A stretch of 64,000 nucleotides of DNA from Quillaja saponaria (GCA_029379385.1 CM055618.1:5156134-5220133), one strand, 5' to 3'; shown: positions 10,548 to 23,287, counted from the stretch's first letter. Notes: generated from the letters alone by a model not told the origin. Program-made: numbers and translations.

Positions 10548-11459
10548 CACTACCAGAAAATTTAGTATCAGAGACCACAAGAAAACGGTCTCTGATAAAG
10601 CTATATGAGAATGTAAATTACTTTTCAGAGACTGCAAAACATAGTTTCAGATATACCAAATAGTGTTAAATTATCAGAGACCGCATTGTTATTATCAACT
10701 ATAGGAGTTTTGGACTATGATAAGTGATTTTTTTAAGCTGTGACTCTGATAAGTGATTATTTATTTATTTATTTATTATGTATAGTTACCAGAGACTGAT
10801 TTTTTTTTTTAATGTTATTAGAGATCATTTTTATGGTGCCTAATAAGTTAGTAAATTTTTTTTTTATTTTAAAGTTATTAGAGACCACATTTTAAGGTGT
10901 CAGCTCCAGCTAATCGCGGTCTCTGAAACCAAAATCTCCAAATTAGAACACCTTAACTCACTCATTCCGTTCGTGCCAGAAATTAGAACATTGTCTTCTT
11001 CTCTTTTTCTCTCGCTCTGGTTCTCCATTTTGTCGCCGAGACTTCTCCTGCCAATGTCGATCTTTCCCTGCTAACATGTGAATCTCTCTTCCAAATTTGG
11101 ATCCATTCGCGTCAGGGTGCTAGGCTTTCTCAACTGCCGATGTATTTAACACGAGCATGTATTCTTTTTCAATGGCTTAATTTTTGTTCGCCAATTCGAT
11201 CAGTTTGATTCCTTTTGTGACAAATTATTTCACCGCCTTCATAACTAGGACTTTTTGTTTGTTTTGGATTTCGAGGTCTCTTTTATAGGATCTTTTTTTT
11301 ATTTTTTTTTATCACTTTTGTTCTTATTGGTTGTAATAATTTGTATTATCTCACCTAATTGCTTTTTTGCTGTTAATTAGGGTTTCATTGTTTGCATTCT
11401 GTAATTCTTTTTTCAGTATGTAAAATCTGTATATTTTGGATCATTGCTTTTGATTTCTT

Positions 11460-11513
11460 TTGAAAGAATTTATGGATCTGCAAGAGGCCGCCTTTGATGC
11501 TAGTGGAACTTTT
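11460..11513 (+). pseudogene. Possible captured exon inside the CACTA element
   Basis: A short frame encoding KEFMDLQEAAFDASGTFL ends directly before a GTTTCT that could serve as a splice donor. It lies after a 5'-leader-like CT-rich stretch (about 10990-11060). I do not recognise the protein. It could be a first coding exon of the same captured gene as the exon at 13261-13374. Confidence 0.35.
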
Positions 11514-12052
11514 CTGGTTTCTTTATCCTTCTTTTGTTTTTGGAGAATGTTGGGTAAACAACAAAAGACACTAAGTAAATGGGATATGTCCTATTTTCAA
11601 TTAAAAAAATTAATAAACTTCAAATGTTTCTTTGGGTTATACAACATCTCTCACTTGTATTGACTTGTGAATACCCCCATCTACACCAGTGCCAAACATC
11701 TCGTGGACCATCACTCCACAAAACCTCTATGCGTTTTGGTTTACTAGAAATGACATTTTGGAATTCCACTTGCAGCTATCAGTAAATAACCAAAAGAAAT
11801 GATATTGTGGAACTGGTTTTTGCTTTCAGCTTTTTCTTTCAGGCAAAGCAATATCAAACTTAGAACCAAGGCAATTTTTATGAGAGGGTTATCACAGTAG
11901 ATATTTTAACTTTAATTAATGTTATTGGAGAATTTACCTTCATCCTTGTTTATGTGTATTCTAAATCTTACATATATTATATATATTACGTACCTACTTA
12001 CACAGAATGTTGGACGCCAACGGAGATAGTTAGCATCTTTACTTATAATAAT

Positions 12053-12660
12053 CATGTTTTAAAACCCAAACTAGTGATCCACTTGAAAAAAAATTTCGGG
12101 TCTTGGGTCATTGATTCAACCGGGGTCGATCTGATGGTCAGACCAAATGACATCATAAATAAATTTAATTATATTTTTTAAATATTATACCCATATTTTA
12201 TTATTTTTTTTATTAATTATAAATGCTAAATATACAAGAAAACAAAAAATAATAATTCAATATTCATTAAATAATAAAAAAATCACATCACAAATAGTAA
12301 AGTATAATTATTAATAATTAATATGATAACTAATTGATTTATTAATATATCGCAACATTCATGTTTCAACTTATGCATCAAAATAATAAAGATAATATCA
12401 ATATAAAATATAATTATTTTACTCATTTTTGGTGTAATACAAATATTTCACTAATCTTTAATTTTTTTTTTTTTATAAAAAAACTAGTTCAGTTCTCAAT
12501 CCGGCACTTTCACGAGTACTTACAATTTTTATGGTTTTTACTTGTTTTGACTTGTTCAATACCAACATGATTATTTGATTCAATTCGGTCTGATTTGTCA
12601 CCCGGACGATACTTTTGGTCCAACCGGACTAGTTTCCAAACACTAGTTTCCAAAACATTG
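12053..12660. mobile_element. Nested MITE-like repeat inside the CACTA element
   Basis: About 600 bases begin with CATGTTTTAAAACCCAAACTAGTG and end with an inverted counterpart around ACTAGTTTCCAAAACATTG, so the two ends share TGTTTT plus AACTAGTG-like words. GGGTC/GACC-rich subterminal words near 12095-12145 and 12585-12630 face each other in opposite orientation. The interior is very AT-rich and non-coding. The superfamily and target duplication are uncertain. Confidence 0.4.
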
Positions 12661-13260
12661 CTTATGGTATATCCAATTATTTCATTGTTGTGACAATTTT
12701 TGCGCTTTTGATTTCATTCCAAAAAGTTGATAGGTAGGTACAAATGCATAAATGCATATATTGTTAAATTTTGGGGTTTATCTCTTTTGAACCTATGTAT
12801 GTAATGTGGATAATTAATATACTCTGCTCCTTATTATTATTTCTTTTCCGAGTGACTTTTATTTTAGATACCATTTCAAGTATGAGGTCCCAAATACATA
12901 GAGTTAAAACAAGGATTTTAGGGTTTAATTGTCCCTACATTTATGGATTTTTTGTAATTGCACTTTTAGAGTGACTTTACCGCTAGGATTTTTAGCATTT
13001 CTTTTTGTTTGCTAAATGATTTGGAGATTCATGTTTATTTACTAATTTGTCACTAGTCTTGTCACTAATTCTAGACAAATACTAATTGTCTCAATCAGTG
13101 AAGGAAGGGTCAGTGCATATGATAAGAAACGTTATTCAATGGTATGTTTTCAAGACAATCTTAGGCATTTTACAATGGATAAGTAGCCTGCATCTAAAGT
13201 TTGAGAATCACCACCTGTTATTTAATTTTATTTCTATTATAATTTTAAATCTTGAAACAG

Positions 13261-13374
13261 GTAAAAAGTAGTGACACATCTACAGCAGAGTCGGTGTCTG
13301 AAATTGAAGATTTTGCTTACCCCAAAGCAAGTGGGGGCTATTTGAACCCAAGGCTGACTTATGTCCGTGAAGAA
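13261..13374 (+). pseudogene. Captured protein-coding exon inside the CACTA element
   Basis: Exactly 114 bases (38 codons) lie between an acceptor (TTGAAACAG) and a consensus donor (GTAAGT). The open frame starts KSSDTSTAESVSEIEDF and continues through ASGGYLNPRLTYVREE. Base composition is more balanced than the flanks. The combination of two consensus splice sites, an open frame and a serine/acidic protein-like composition indicates a piece of a host gene carried by the transposon. I cannot name the donor gene. A second, weaker exon-like segment ends before GTATGT near 13142. Confidence 0.55.
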
Positions 13375-13499
13375 GTAAGTATAATAATTAGCATCTATCA
13401 TCATCTGAGAGTATAGAGATTGCAAAGAAATAGATTTGATTGTGGGGAAAGGTCTTATAATATATATGTTATTTTCCTTCCTTTTCTTCTCCTTTCTAG

Positions 13500-13610
13500 G
13501 TAAACCCTGTTTGTGGCAGGAGTGGAAGCTGGGGTTGAGGGTGGGGTTCGAACATTGGATTACCCCTACTATGAGGGAGAGTCTTCTAACCACTTGTTCA
13601 AAAGCTTTAA
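13500..13610 (-). repeat. tRNA-derived SINE-like fragment
   Basis: On the minus strand an A-box-like word (AAGTGGTTAGAAG, about 13583-13597) is followed by a B-box-like word (GTTCGAACCCC, about 13543-13553), at roughly the spacing of an RNA polymerase III promoter. Similar sequence is common in plant SINEs. There is no cloverleaf that would make it a working tRNA. Confidence 0.4.
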
Positions 13611-14953
13611 CATATATTGAAACTTGGGAGTACTACTGCTGCCAATTTTTTTTTTTTTTTTTTTCCATCTGCAGGTTCACTTTATTATTAAAGCCTAATT
13701 TCCTCAATCATATGAATTTCTCCATCTATTTTCAAAGGTAGAAGATTGATGTTTCTTGGACTAGATATTGTCTTCTATTTTTAACATCTAAAAAGCTCCA
13801 TACAGTTTCATACCCCATGTTGCTCATATAAGCTCAAAGCTTAGACTTTAACTGCCTAAGTAGTTAAGCACTCGGAGTTCTACAGAGAAGTATATATGCT
13901 TAAAATGTAATTGCATGTTGTGGTATATTATGAACAAATTATTGCATTAGAATGATCGAATAATGTCACTATTTGGTTAGAACGATAATTTTTTGCAAAG
14001 TTTGCATTAGGATTTTACAGAACTAGTAACGCTTGCATTTGACATGAATTATTGTGAGGTTGTGATTTATAATCTTTTACAAATGGAATTGATCACTCAT
14101 AAAATATTTGAAATTTCTTGCCATGTGTTGTGTGTAGGAATTCATAGATCCCTCGTAAAGGCAAATCAGTTTTGCAGCATAAATAATTAGCCAGTTTGCC
14201 AAGCTATAAAGGATGTTTAGGCTCTTCTTTTAGTTCAGTAGTCTAGAAACCTCAGTGTGATATAATTTTTCTTTCACACAGCTACTACTGTGAAAGATGA
14301 CATGTTACTTATGATTGTCATAACTCTTTTAGGCAAATGTGCAGAAACATTTTTTCTGTATATCTATGGTGGCAATTTAAATTTATTTTATTGTCTAGAT
14401 TTATTTATCAATTAAGGTAGTTGGGTTTACAACTTCTTGTAATGTATCCATACATTTACCATTAAAATAAAACCTTCTCCCCGATGTTGAACTTAGACTT
14501 CTTAGTTTTGTAATCAATAGGTATTTTAAACCAAAATAATATATTTTAGAGGATGATATTGCAATTTTTTTTTAAAAAAAGAGAGACTGTACTTAAGTTA
14601 TCAGAGAGCGCAAATCGCAGTCTCCCATAATTGAAAATGAATTTTAAAATATCAGTGTCCGATTATTGGATACCGTCTTTCTAACACTGAAACATATCAA
14701 AGACTGCGTGCCAGCAACAGCAAATAATAGTCTCTGATAACTTCCTTAAAGCAAAGGAGACAACATCAGACCGCGTTTTGCTATCTCCGATAATATCACT
14801 ATGGTCTTTGATAAGTATCAGAGACTATGTAGTTGCTGAGAATTGTATTAGTGACTAAGGTAACTACGACTCCTTTTTAGTGTACGTTTGCAATCTTTGA
14901 CACCGTATTGACACTTTCAGAGACCATCTCTAATAGTTCAATTTTTTGTAATG

Positions 14954-15148
14954 GAGCTTTATGACTTGGTCAAGATTTAGGCCGAGGAGATCAAGGATTA
15001 AGCCTGGGTCGTGGTTTAGGCCATTGAGGCTGAGGTCAAAACCCTAGCGTCCGAGGTTAGAGTAACAAGATACATGTTTTACTAACAAAAGATTGTTTTG
15101 AAAGGTCTAATTGTAACACAATTAACTTTATGAAAAGATCACTGCAAT
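14954..15148. other. Right flank of the CACTA insertion
   Basis: The first 130 bases continue the coiled-coil-like frame broken by the transposon, with internal stops. The rest is unassigned. Confidence 0.45.
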
Positions 15149-15725
15149 GCCCCTATTTGGTTTAGATTTAGAACAACTTTTGGGCTTAAACTTTTACTTA
15201 CAGTTTTAGTATTAAAGCTTTTAATTTTTGAGTTTTACTGAAAAGAGTGTTTGCTTTTAAAGTCCTAGAAGATAAAGTTAAAAATAGATGTTTTTCTAAA
15301 TAGCAAACAAAGGAAGCTCAAATAAATTTTAATATTTTTTTTGATTTAGATAAATATACCCATAATATTAGATCCTTATTCTAATTTATGTACATAATCA
15401 AAATATCTTAAATCAACAAAAATAAATACATGCAATAAAAATAAACTAAAGCATATTTTCATTATATAAATATCAAACTAATTATATTTTTGAAACAACT
15501 TGTTGTAAAGATGTTTTAAAATAAACCCCTTTCTCGTAATTTCAATATTCAATAACTTTTTTATAAAAAAAAATTAAGTTAAACAACTTTTTATATCTCA
15601 TAGTGCTATCAGGTTAACTCATCTAAACTTTTTTTTCAGCTTTTTATATAGCACTTTTTAAACAGCTCTACTTGAAAAATATTTTTACTTATAATGGTTT
15701 TACACACAGTTTAATAAACATACCC
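15149..15725. mobile_element. MITE-like repeat with imperfect inverted ends
   Basis: The left end, CCCCTATTTGGTTTAG, pairs imperfectly with the right end, TTTAATAAACATACCC. Inner words such as CTTTTACTTACAG and TTTTTACTTATAATG also occur near both ends in opposite orientation. The roughly 580-bp interior is AT-rich and non-coding. Confidence 0.4.
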
Positions 15726-16309
15726 AATATATTATATAATTAGTGTCTTGATTCCTACTTGTTAAAAGAAATGTTTTGGTAGAAACTTTAATAGATATGT
15801 GGCTCATGTGCATCTGATTGGATTACTTTAATGTGATAAATATATGAGTATTTAATTTGTATACCAAACCATGATATTCAATATAGTTAAACTGAATAGG
15901 CACTCACTTGAGTTGTAGGGAATCAAATGAAAATTTTGTGAAATTATGAAATAAATCTAGTGTATAGAAACACTAGTGGATAACCCTTAATTCAAAAATG
16001 AAAACACAAATATAATTCATTTAGTAGGGGTAGTAAAATATTAGACAATTATAACTGCTAAAGTTGAAATCTGATGCCAATGAATTGGATATAAAGGACC
16101 CAATTGTACCTGAGAATATAGAAAAAATATCTAAATATTTGCTTATGATTAGATGACGACAAAACAAATGTGTACTCAAAATTAAGGTATGAAAAGAAAT
16201 CCAATGAAAACCTAATACTATAGTTCATAAGGAGTACATGGTCGTGATAAAACTATCAACTTGTTTGATAGTAGATGTTAAGTTTAATGATTTAGAAATC
16301 TTATCAAAA

Positions 16310-16345
<36 letters not shown>

Positions 16346-16944
16346 CTCCTATCTAAAAGGAATTATAAATGGGTGGCAACTTTTTTACATATTAGGATCA
16401 TGCCTGCAAACTAATGGCTATTGTATTTATGGGGCAGAGACTCTAAAACTCAGTTGTGTACATATTCACAATTCATTTATAACATTTGTATTATAATATT
16501 TTAAAGTTAAATTAATGACTCTTATTTTGAGTAATGCCCACGGAATGTAAGTAATAGAAATGAGTAGCAATACAATGATCATGTTAATGAGATGCATTTT
16601 CCAAAAATTTCATTTCAAAATGTTCCTAATAGATGCATTACTAAGATGGGAATTAGTGATCTAGTTAGATTAGTACAAAATTTGTTTTGTCATTTAAATA
16701 TTGATTGATCTCATGATCATGAATGTAAGGATACATGTAAATATTTATCGGATGAATAAGTTCATTGAATGGGTCCACACATATGAACACCCGTATAGAC
16801 ATGTACACGATTCTCAATGGGAGTTCCTACTGTTAAGTGTTGCATGTGATTTTTAGACTCGAGGCACAATGGATGTCTTATGTCTTGCTCATCAGACTTG
16901 GATATAACTCAATAACTACAGAAGATGATTGCCTAAAAGAGTTA
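15726..16944. other. AT-rich intergenic tract
   Basis: No gene is recognised. A mixed microsatellite of A followed by AAAAG units lies at 16304-16345. Confidence 0.5.
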
Positions 16945-17001
16945 CGTTAAGGGTGTGCAAAAAACCTGCCAACTCGCTAACCCAGGCTTGACCAACCCGA
17001 A

Positions 17002-18330
17002 TGTCACACCCTACACTCTCCGTAACCTTAACTTTACCACAATTGAACACATTCGAACAATTACATTTAAAACCAAGAATAACTTAATTGAATTAAATTA
17101 AAAACATAGGCTTGTTATTGAAAATATAATATTTACTGTAAATTTAGGCAGAGGTTCCCTGCAATGTGGAATGTGTCCAAAAATATAAACAACATATACT
17201 TCTATTTTTACACAACAACAACAACAACAATAAAGATAACAAGGAGCTCTGCTCCGTCCACAAAAAGAAAAATAAATTAAACACAAAGTTTGACAACTCA
17301 AACTTCATAAATTAAAACCCTAAAGTGACAGCAAAATCTTTATCCCATGGCTTCAAGTAGGTGATCCAGAAAGAATACCTTGCCCCTTAATTACGCGGCA
17401 AGTCCATTATCGGTAATTGACATCATTCGAGATCCTGTTACTAAAAAAACATCAACAAAAAAGTGATGAGTCTCACAAACTCAGTGAGTAGAAAAATGTA
17501 CCAAAAGGGTACTAGCATCACTCAACACAAGTATATAATATATAGTCAATTAATATCAACATATCATAAATTTTAAATTAACTAAGGTTTCACATACACA
17601 ATTACGGAAAAATAAAACTTAACAAGCGCAGCTCAAGTAGTACTCTGTACAATCTAATCAAAACAATAAAAGCAATCAAAGTACACAAAGGGCCAATGGA
17701 GTAACTCAACCCCACACACCAATCTCCCACCAAGCAGTGTTGTGCCTGCACACCAAATAGAATCATAAACAGAATCACTGAAATCAGAATCATTAAAATA
17801 CAGAATCACTGAATCTCTATACCTCCTCCAAATCCACCCACCGAGGCTGAGTTATTCGAATCTTTTTAAAAAACTTATCAGAATCATAGTATCTCATAAT
17901 ATGCTAAATGCACCCAGATTCTATTTCAAAAGTAAAAATCATTTTGGAAAGAAAAACATTTTCATTGGTCCTTATCAACCACAAATAATTTCACACGTTA
18001 ACATAATTCATTTAAGTCAATCATAGCAATATATTACCACTATAATACATATATATACATAAATACATCAAAACAATTAACACATTAATTTAGCAACCAA
18101 AGGATAACAATTAATCACTCACCATTTACCGATTTTACTTGTCACTCCCTCTTGTGTTCATACGTGTCGTTTGCTTAACAAGAAGTTCTAGAGCTACAAT
18201 TAAATTTTTCAAGTATTATTTAGTTTTTCCCTTTTGTAAGTTATAACTTTTAATTACCAAAAATCTTGAGTTTCTGAGTTTCTAAGTTTCAAATATTTAT
18301 TTAGTTCACTCATTTTAGGCATTTTCACAA
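17002..18330 (-). repeat. Dispersed LTR-like family R1, copy 1
   Basis: Starts with TGTCACACCC, a usual gypsy-LTR start. It shares a series of blocks in the same order with copies at 37758 and 63453: a GGCAGAGGTTCCCTG block (17148), a GGAGCTCTGCTCC palindrome (17245), a GAGTCTCACAAACTCAGTGAG block (17467), a GTAACTCAACCCC block (17700), and a CACCGAGGCTGAG block (17838). The right border is uncertain; related non-coding sequence may continue to about 20000. It is non-coding, and the minus-strand sense is inferred only from the LTR orientation common in such families. Confidence 0.6.
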
Positions 18331-20040
18331 TCCCCTTGGATATATGTTTATTTTTCAACTTACATACTTAATCGAATTTAATAAAACCAAGTTGAAACAT
18401 TATCTTTAGGAAGTTATCTATCTTTCTTATTTAGAAACTTTTCTTAAAATCAGTCTTGAACTCACTTGATTCATCATATGAACAAAAACAGGGTACTCGT
18501 ACAATTAAATTATGGTTTACCAAGATGTTAAATTATGAAACTTTCCATTATAGTTTACCAAGATGTTAGAAACATTTCATCTTTATCACTCTACTCCAAA
18601 TTCATCCATTAAGACTCCCTAACATTAGTTTTACCAAAACAGGTAAATTCAGGGCCCAAAAATTACAACCATGACTTCCGACACCTCCAAAATGCACATA
18701 ACATGGAATTAAGACCCGGACCACTCCGTAATTGTAATTTAATATGTTAGAAACAATTATGATTCAGGGGTCCTAAGCTAATTCCAACCACAACCCCAAA
18801 TGAAGTCTTCCTGACTGACTGAAGCTCGCCTAAAATTCTAAACGAACCAAGCTGCAGTCCAACAGCTCTAATGATAAATATACTTAGAACCAAGTTACGA
18901 AATTTTCAATATCATATCAAGACCCTAAGCTACATTTTCTCTTTATTCTTAATTTAATTTAGTCCCGAAAACACTCAAAATACTGAATTTCTTTAACTTA
19001 TTAAATCTGCCCTGCATTCATTCAGAACCCACCTAACTCCCATTTCTAACACTTCACCCCATAACTAAACATCATTTATTCACACTCACTACCCACTTTC
19101 ATCAAGTCTTCAACTCATCACATTAACCAACCATTCCTTGCATTTGTTTATGAACTTTTTATTCAAAGTAGCTAGTTATTATATTTTCCATCAAAAGCTT
19201 AGACTAAAACTTCTAATGTCACTTTCACAAGATTTATCATTTAAAGTAAGTAATCAATGAAGTATTAAAAAAATTGAAATCAACATCAAAGTATGTTTTG
19301 ACGGTTACATTACCACCTCCCATTAAGTAATGACTCTACTTCTAAAGGCCATGAATCAGCTTTAGATATCATTTAATTTATACCTAACCTTAACAGAGCA
19401 GCTAAATTAGTGAATTAGCCCTCCAAATGTCTATTAGATTTACCTTGCACTCCTGTGGTTAGGGCTTGCATGCAATTTGTTTGGTAAAACATAAGTTTCA
19501 TACTTCTTACCCAAGCTACAGCTTAAAGAGGCCAACCCAAAAGGCTAATAATTTAAAACATCATTTTTCAAACAATTTTCAACAAAAGCTAAATCCAAAA
19601 CCACAATAAAAAGAAAAAATAAACAGGGACATAGTTAAACTCTGATTCACTTGTGAATTCACATTCCACCCATTAGTACAATCCGGCTAGAAAATTCCAT
19701 AAGAATGGCAGATTGACTTCTTTGTTTGGCAAAGTGTAGAAGTTCAAAAAAATCTAAATTGTCTGGAAATAAGCAATTCTATGCAAGGCTAGAGTATTAT
19801 ATAACCACACTTTGTTGATAAAACGACAATATTGGCAAAATGCCTATCCTAATGACCACGATCTTCTAAATTCAAAGATAGTAGGATCATAGTCCCTCCA
19901 CCCCTTATTTTTGTCAACACGTTTGATTTAACACCTCACTTTCCGACAAATCCTTTAATTATAACCAAGGAAACAACATTTTTCTCGAAAGCTTTAGTTA
20001 ATGATGAAACTGAGCAGCTCCACTAGGCTTTATTACATAA
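18331..20040. other. Non-coding tract following R1 copy 1
   Basis: AT-rich, with no open frame of note. It may be the internal or degenerate part of the R1 element, but I could not match it convincingly to copy 2. Confidence 0.35.
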
Positions 20041-20305
20041 TATTTTTAGAAAAAATTATATGTAAATATTAAGGCCCAAATATAAAATATCCCTATGTAA
20101 ATATTAAATTTTAAGTTATTTTTATTTATAACTTTAATGTTAAATACTTTCAATTTATGTTTAATTAGTATTCTATAACTTAGCATTTTTTTTTTAATAT
20201 CTTGGACCTTAATTTTTCAAGCCAACCGTCCTACCTAACATTTAGCATTTTAGTTCACCCGACTTAATAATGTAGGATGATATTTTGCCTACACCTAACC
20301 CTTGT

Positions 20306-20869
20306 ACAACCGTAGTTATCATTGGGTATGGTTACACATGCAAACATGTATCTGTATAATAATAGATTTAAAACTATCAGTACAGAGTGAGATATTATAT
20401 GTGTTCTTATCAAGATGGACTTAAAAGTTATTAACCAAGCCAAGAGTGAGATTAGTTAAGGTATCTAATGTTCATTATAAGTCATTGTTGAGATTGAGAA
20501 TCATTCGATTAAGTTATTAGGGTTTGATAGTAATCCATAGCCTAAACTTAATCAGGAGCATAGAATAAAAAATGAATTGAATTGAATAATAAATTGTAAT
20601 TTGCAAGATTCTTTCTACAGGAAACACTCTTGACCAACCTTCTTTAATTACGGTGTGGGTAGATAGGGAATGTGACTAGCTGGGCAATAACCTTATCTTG
20701 TGGGACACTGGAGGTTTACGGGCCTTTATAATAAAATTAGAAAGATATTTAATTCAAAGTTAGATTATGTAGTGCTTTAATAATTAATATAATCTAATAT
20801 TGGGTATGCAATACATATTTTCTTTTCTTTTTAGCTTAAACTTAAATTGCACTTGGGTTAGTACTTAAA
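20306..20869. other. Unassigned AT-rich spacer
   Basis: No gene or repeat terminus was recognised. Confidence 0.4.
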
Positions 20870-23275
20870 ATTTTATTAATGAAAAACAAACAAATAAAAA
20901 CTTGGCCAGAGTCAAGTCATAACCAAGGAAATAACAAAAAGCTTTTAAATCTTAATACTTGGGATATTATCCCATTATAAGAATTAAAGAAAATTATGAG
21001 AAACTTAACTACGTTTAACAATCCTAACATAAAAGGACCTATTATTTATCCAACTCAAGTATGCCTTAAACTTTTACAGAGAGTAAGGTCGTGGAACCCA
21101 AAAAACCGTAGCTTTAGAATCATAAGCTAAATTAGTAAAATAATCTACAACTAAATTAACCTCTCGAAAGCAATAAGAAATGGTAACATGAAGAGCTTGC
21201 ATCAGACAAAGTAAATTCTTAAACTTACTATGAAGTTTCCACAAAGGATTCTTTGAAGAAAACACACAAAGTACTAGTGTAAGAGAGTCAGAGTTAACAA
21301 TAATATTAGAAATACCTGCAACCTCACACAACTACAAACCCTCTAATAGAGCTTCAAATTCAGCCACCATATTAGTTTGGAAACCTAGGTGAGAGGCATA
21401 AGCAAAAATGAAATTACCTTCATTAGCATGAAGTACACCACTAGTGGCCATCTCCCCCGATTTGCCCCAAGCATAACCATCACAATTCAACTTAAACTGA
21501 GACAAAAGAGGGGCTACCAATGTAAAATCCTCACCTTGTTCAAGTATAGAGACTTAAGAACGCAAACTGGAAGATAACAAAGTTGATACTCATCCTTCCA
21601 CTTCACCTTAGGCTTACCCTTCATAGAATTAACAATAATCCTAAGTGTCCGCATAACTTGAAAAATAATGCAGAAGAAAACATTTTAATATTTTCATATT
21701 CTTTAGCATTCCTAGCCTTCCAAATTTCTCACACCACCAAACAAGGAGTAATAGCTTTAATAACACATGTAAAAGATAGAACATTCAGAGTCCACTAGGC
21801 AAAAAGTTAAATGTGTATAGAATCAAGTGCAAGGCAAAATCAAAACAGTAAGCAAAAAACAACCAAAAACCTCCCTTGCAACTTGCGGAGAAGCAAAAAG
21901 GTGTGTTAAATCCTCAATTGTAGGTTTTATACAACAACAACAAGAAGACACAAAAGAGATTTGAAACCTCCACAGGGAACTTTAGAAGGCCAAAAAAACC
22001 AAACTAAAGCTTCTAAAAAAAGATAGAAATCTTAATAGGCATTAGAGGATTTTACCAAGCAAGCCCAAAGAATGGATGCAAAGCATCACAATATTGGACA
22101 AGATTCGAAGCCAAAGAAGTTGTAAAACAACCCTTTTCTCTATATTCCATACAAAGGTATCCACCTCTTCAAGTGCAAAATGCACATTAGACAACATCGG
22201 AGTAACGAAAGCCAAAATAATAACCTTGTTTTCTGTTGATAGAGTAACAATGTTTGAAAGCTTCCAATTCCTACAGTGCCGAGGAACTTCTTGATCAAGA
22301 AAGTGAACTGGGCTTAGATCACACCAATTATCAAACCAAAAATTTAGAGAACCTCTACTTATACTCCAACGCAAGTGAGGCTCAGCAATAAATTTACAAG
22401 TAACAAAATGGCACTACATAGGAGAACATAAAGAAGGGGTAGCGATATATGGTGAGAAGTATAACAATACTTGACCAGCATGAACCTAGCCTACAAGGAT
22501 CTCACTTTGCACAAGTGATACCAAAGCATTAAAGGAAAGGCCATAGGCATATCTGACATGAAACAGATAACAAGACTGCACTCTTGCATGTGAAAACAAA
22601 TGGACTTCCAAGCACACCAATGGAACTTATGCCTATCTTCCTTCCCCCCCCCCCCCCCCTCCCCCAAAAAAAAAAAACCCTCAGAAAGACAACCCAATTG
22701 AGATAGGATTAATTTTGGTGGATCCAAAGCACTCAGAAGGTAAAGGGACATAGAGGAAATGACATGCTCAATTAAAATCGAGCGACCTCCTTAAGAAAGT
22801 TACTTAAAAGACCAACAGGAAATAGGTTGTTGCACTTTGGCAATAATATCTTGTAAAAGAGAAACCTTCTTCCTTCCCAAAAATAAAGGATAATTAAGGG
22901 CAACTGTTTATGACAAAAACCAATGGCATACTTCACTAACCTAGCCAGTTGACGAGAAGCATTAGAACCAATAATAAAGCAGCTCTTATGTTGATTAATT
23001 AACTACCCCAAATTCTCCTAATACTGCTTAAGAAAATCCATAAGATTCTCACAAGAAGCTTTGTGCCCAGTATAAAAAATGTCAACAAGAAATCTTCGAA
23101 CAATCAATAGGATGAGAATAGTAATCAATTAAACCAGAAGCCATCCTCAATTTCAAGCCATGGGTAAGCACCTCATATGCTAAAATAAAAAGAAGATGTG
23201 AGAGTGGATCACCTTGTTGAAGGCCTCTAGTACACTTAAAAAACCTTGATGCCTTGCCATTAATCAAAATCGAGT
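20870..23275 (-). pseudogene. Dead L1-type LINE, 5'-truncated
   Basis: Read right to left on the minus strand. A reverse transcriptase block (GLQQGDPLSHLLFILAYEVL, about 23150-23240) is followed by palm/thumb remnants (22490-22755, with FHWCAWKSICFHMQE), then a zinc-binding RVT region (SLNFWFDNWCDLSP, about 22320-22350). A C-terminal RNase H domain lies at 21074-21520, with FKLNCDGYAWG, EFEALLEGL and VNSDSLTLVL giving the Asp, Glu and Asp positions. Many stops and frameshifts separate the blocks. A homopolymer patch of C16 followed by A at 22644-22677 sits inside the thumb region. The endonuclease and the first half of the reverse transcriptase are missing: the element stops at about 23275 where a tandem array begins. 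The 3' end near 20870-20920 has the A-rich tail form expected of L1. Confidence 0.8.
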
Positions 23276-23287
23276 ATTACGGGCAAA

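Larger units (their letters stand above)
10548..14953. mobile_element. Non-autonomous CACTA (En/Spm-type) transposon, 4.4 kb
   Basis: The left end reads CACTACCAGAAAA, the diagnostic CACTA terminus. The right end is its inverted match, TTTTTTGTAATG, with one or two changes. Both ends carry clusters of subterminal repeats in both orientations built on TATCAGAGACC/GGTCTCTGATA (left: 10567, 10675, 10785, 10875, 10918; right: 14600, 14730, 14812, 14920). No transposase frame is present, so mobility would need a partner in trans. The expected 3-bp target duplication is not perfect (AGG left, GAG right). The element interrupts a coiled-coil-like frame that resumes on the other side. The interior has untranslated-leader-like and exon-like sequence, as in gene-capturing CACTA elements. 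Confidence 0.82.
16945..20305. mobile_element. Small inverted-repeat element split by an LTR-like insertion
   Basis: The sequence at 16945 (TTAAGGGTGTGCAAAAAACC) has an inverted partner at about 20283-20305 (TTTTGCCTACACCTAACCC). The left half is only some 55 bases long before TGTCACACCC starts an R1 copy at 17002. The right half would lie near 20040-20305. I therefore read this as a MITE-like element interrupted by R1, but the right junction of R1 is not located. Confidence 0.35.

Noticed and set aside
13237..13593. 118-codon minus-strand frame
   Set aside because: Crosses the captured exon and a SINE-like fragment in the wrong strand and matches no protein family.
13540..13600. tRNA gene suggested by GGTTCGAA
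   Set aside because: Only box A and box B words are present; no acceptor stem or anticodon arm can be paired, so it is kept as a SINE-like fragment.
10545..14956. Perfect 3-bp target duplication for the CACTA element
   Set aside because: Flanks read AGG and GAG, so the duplication is not perfect and is not claimed.
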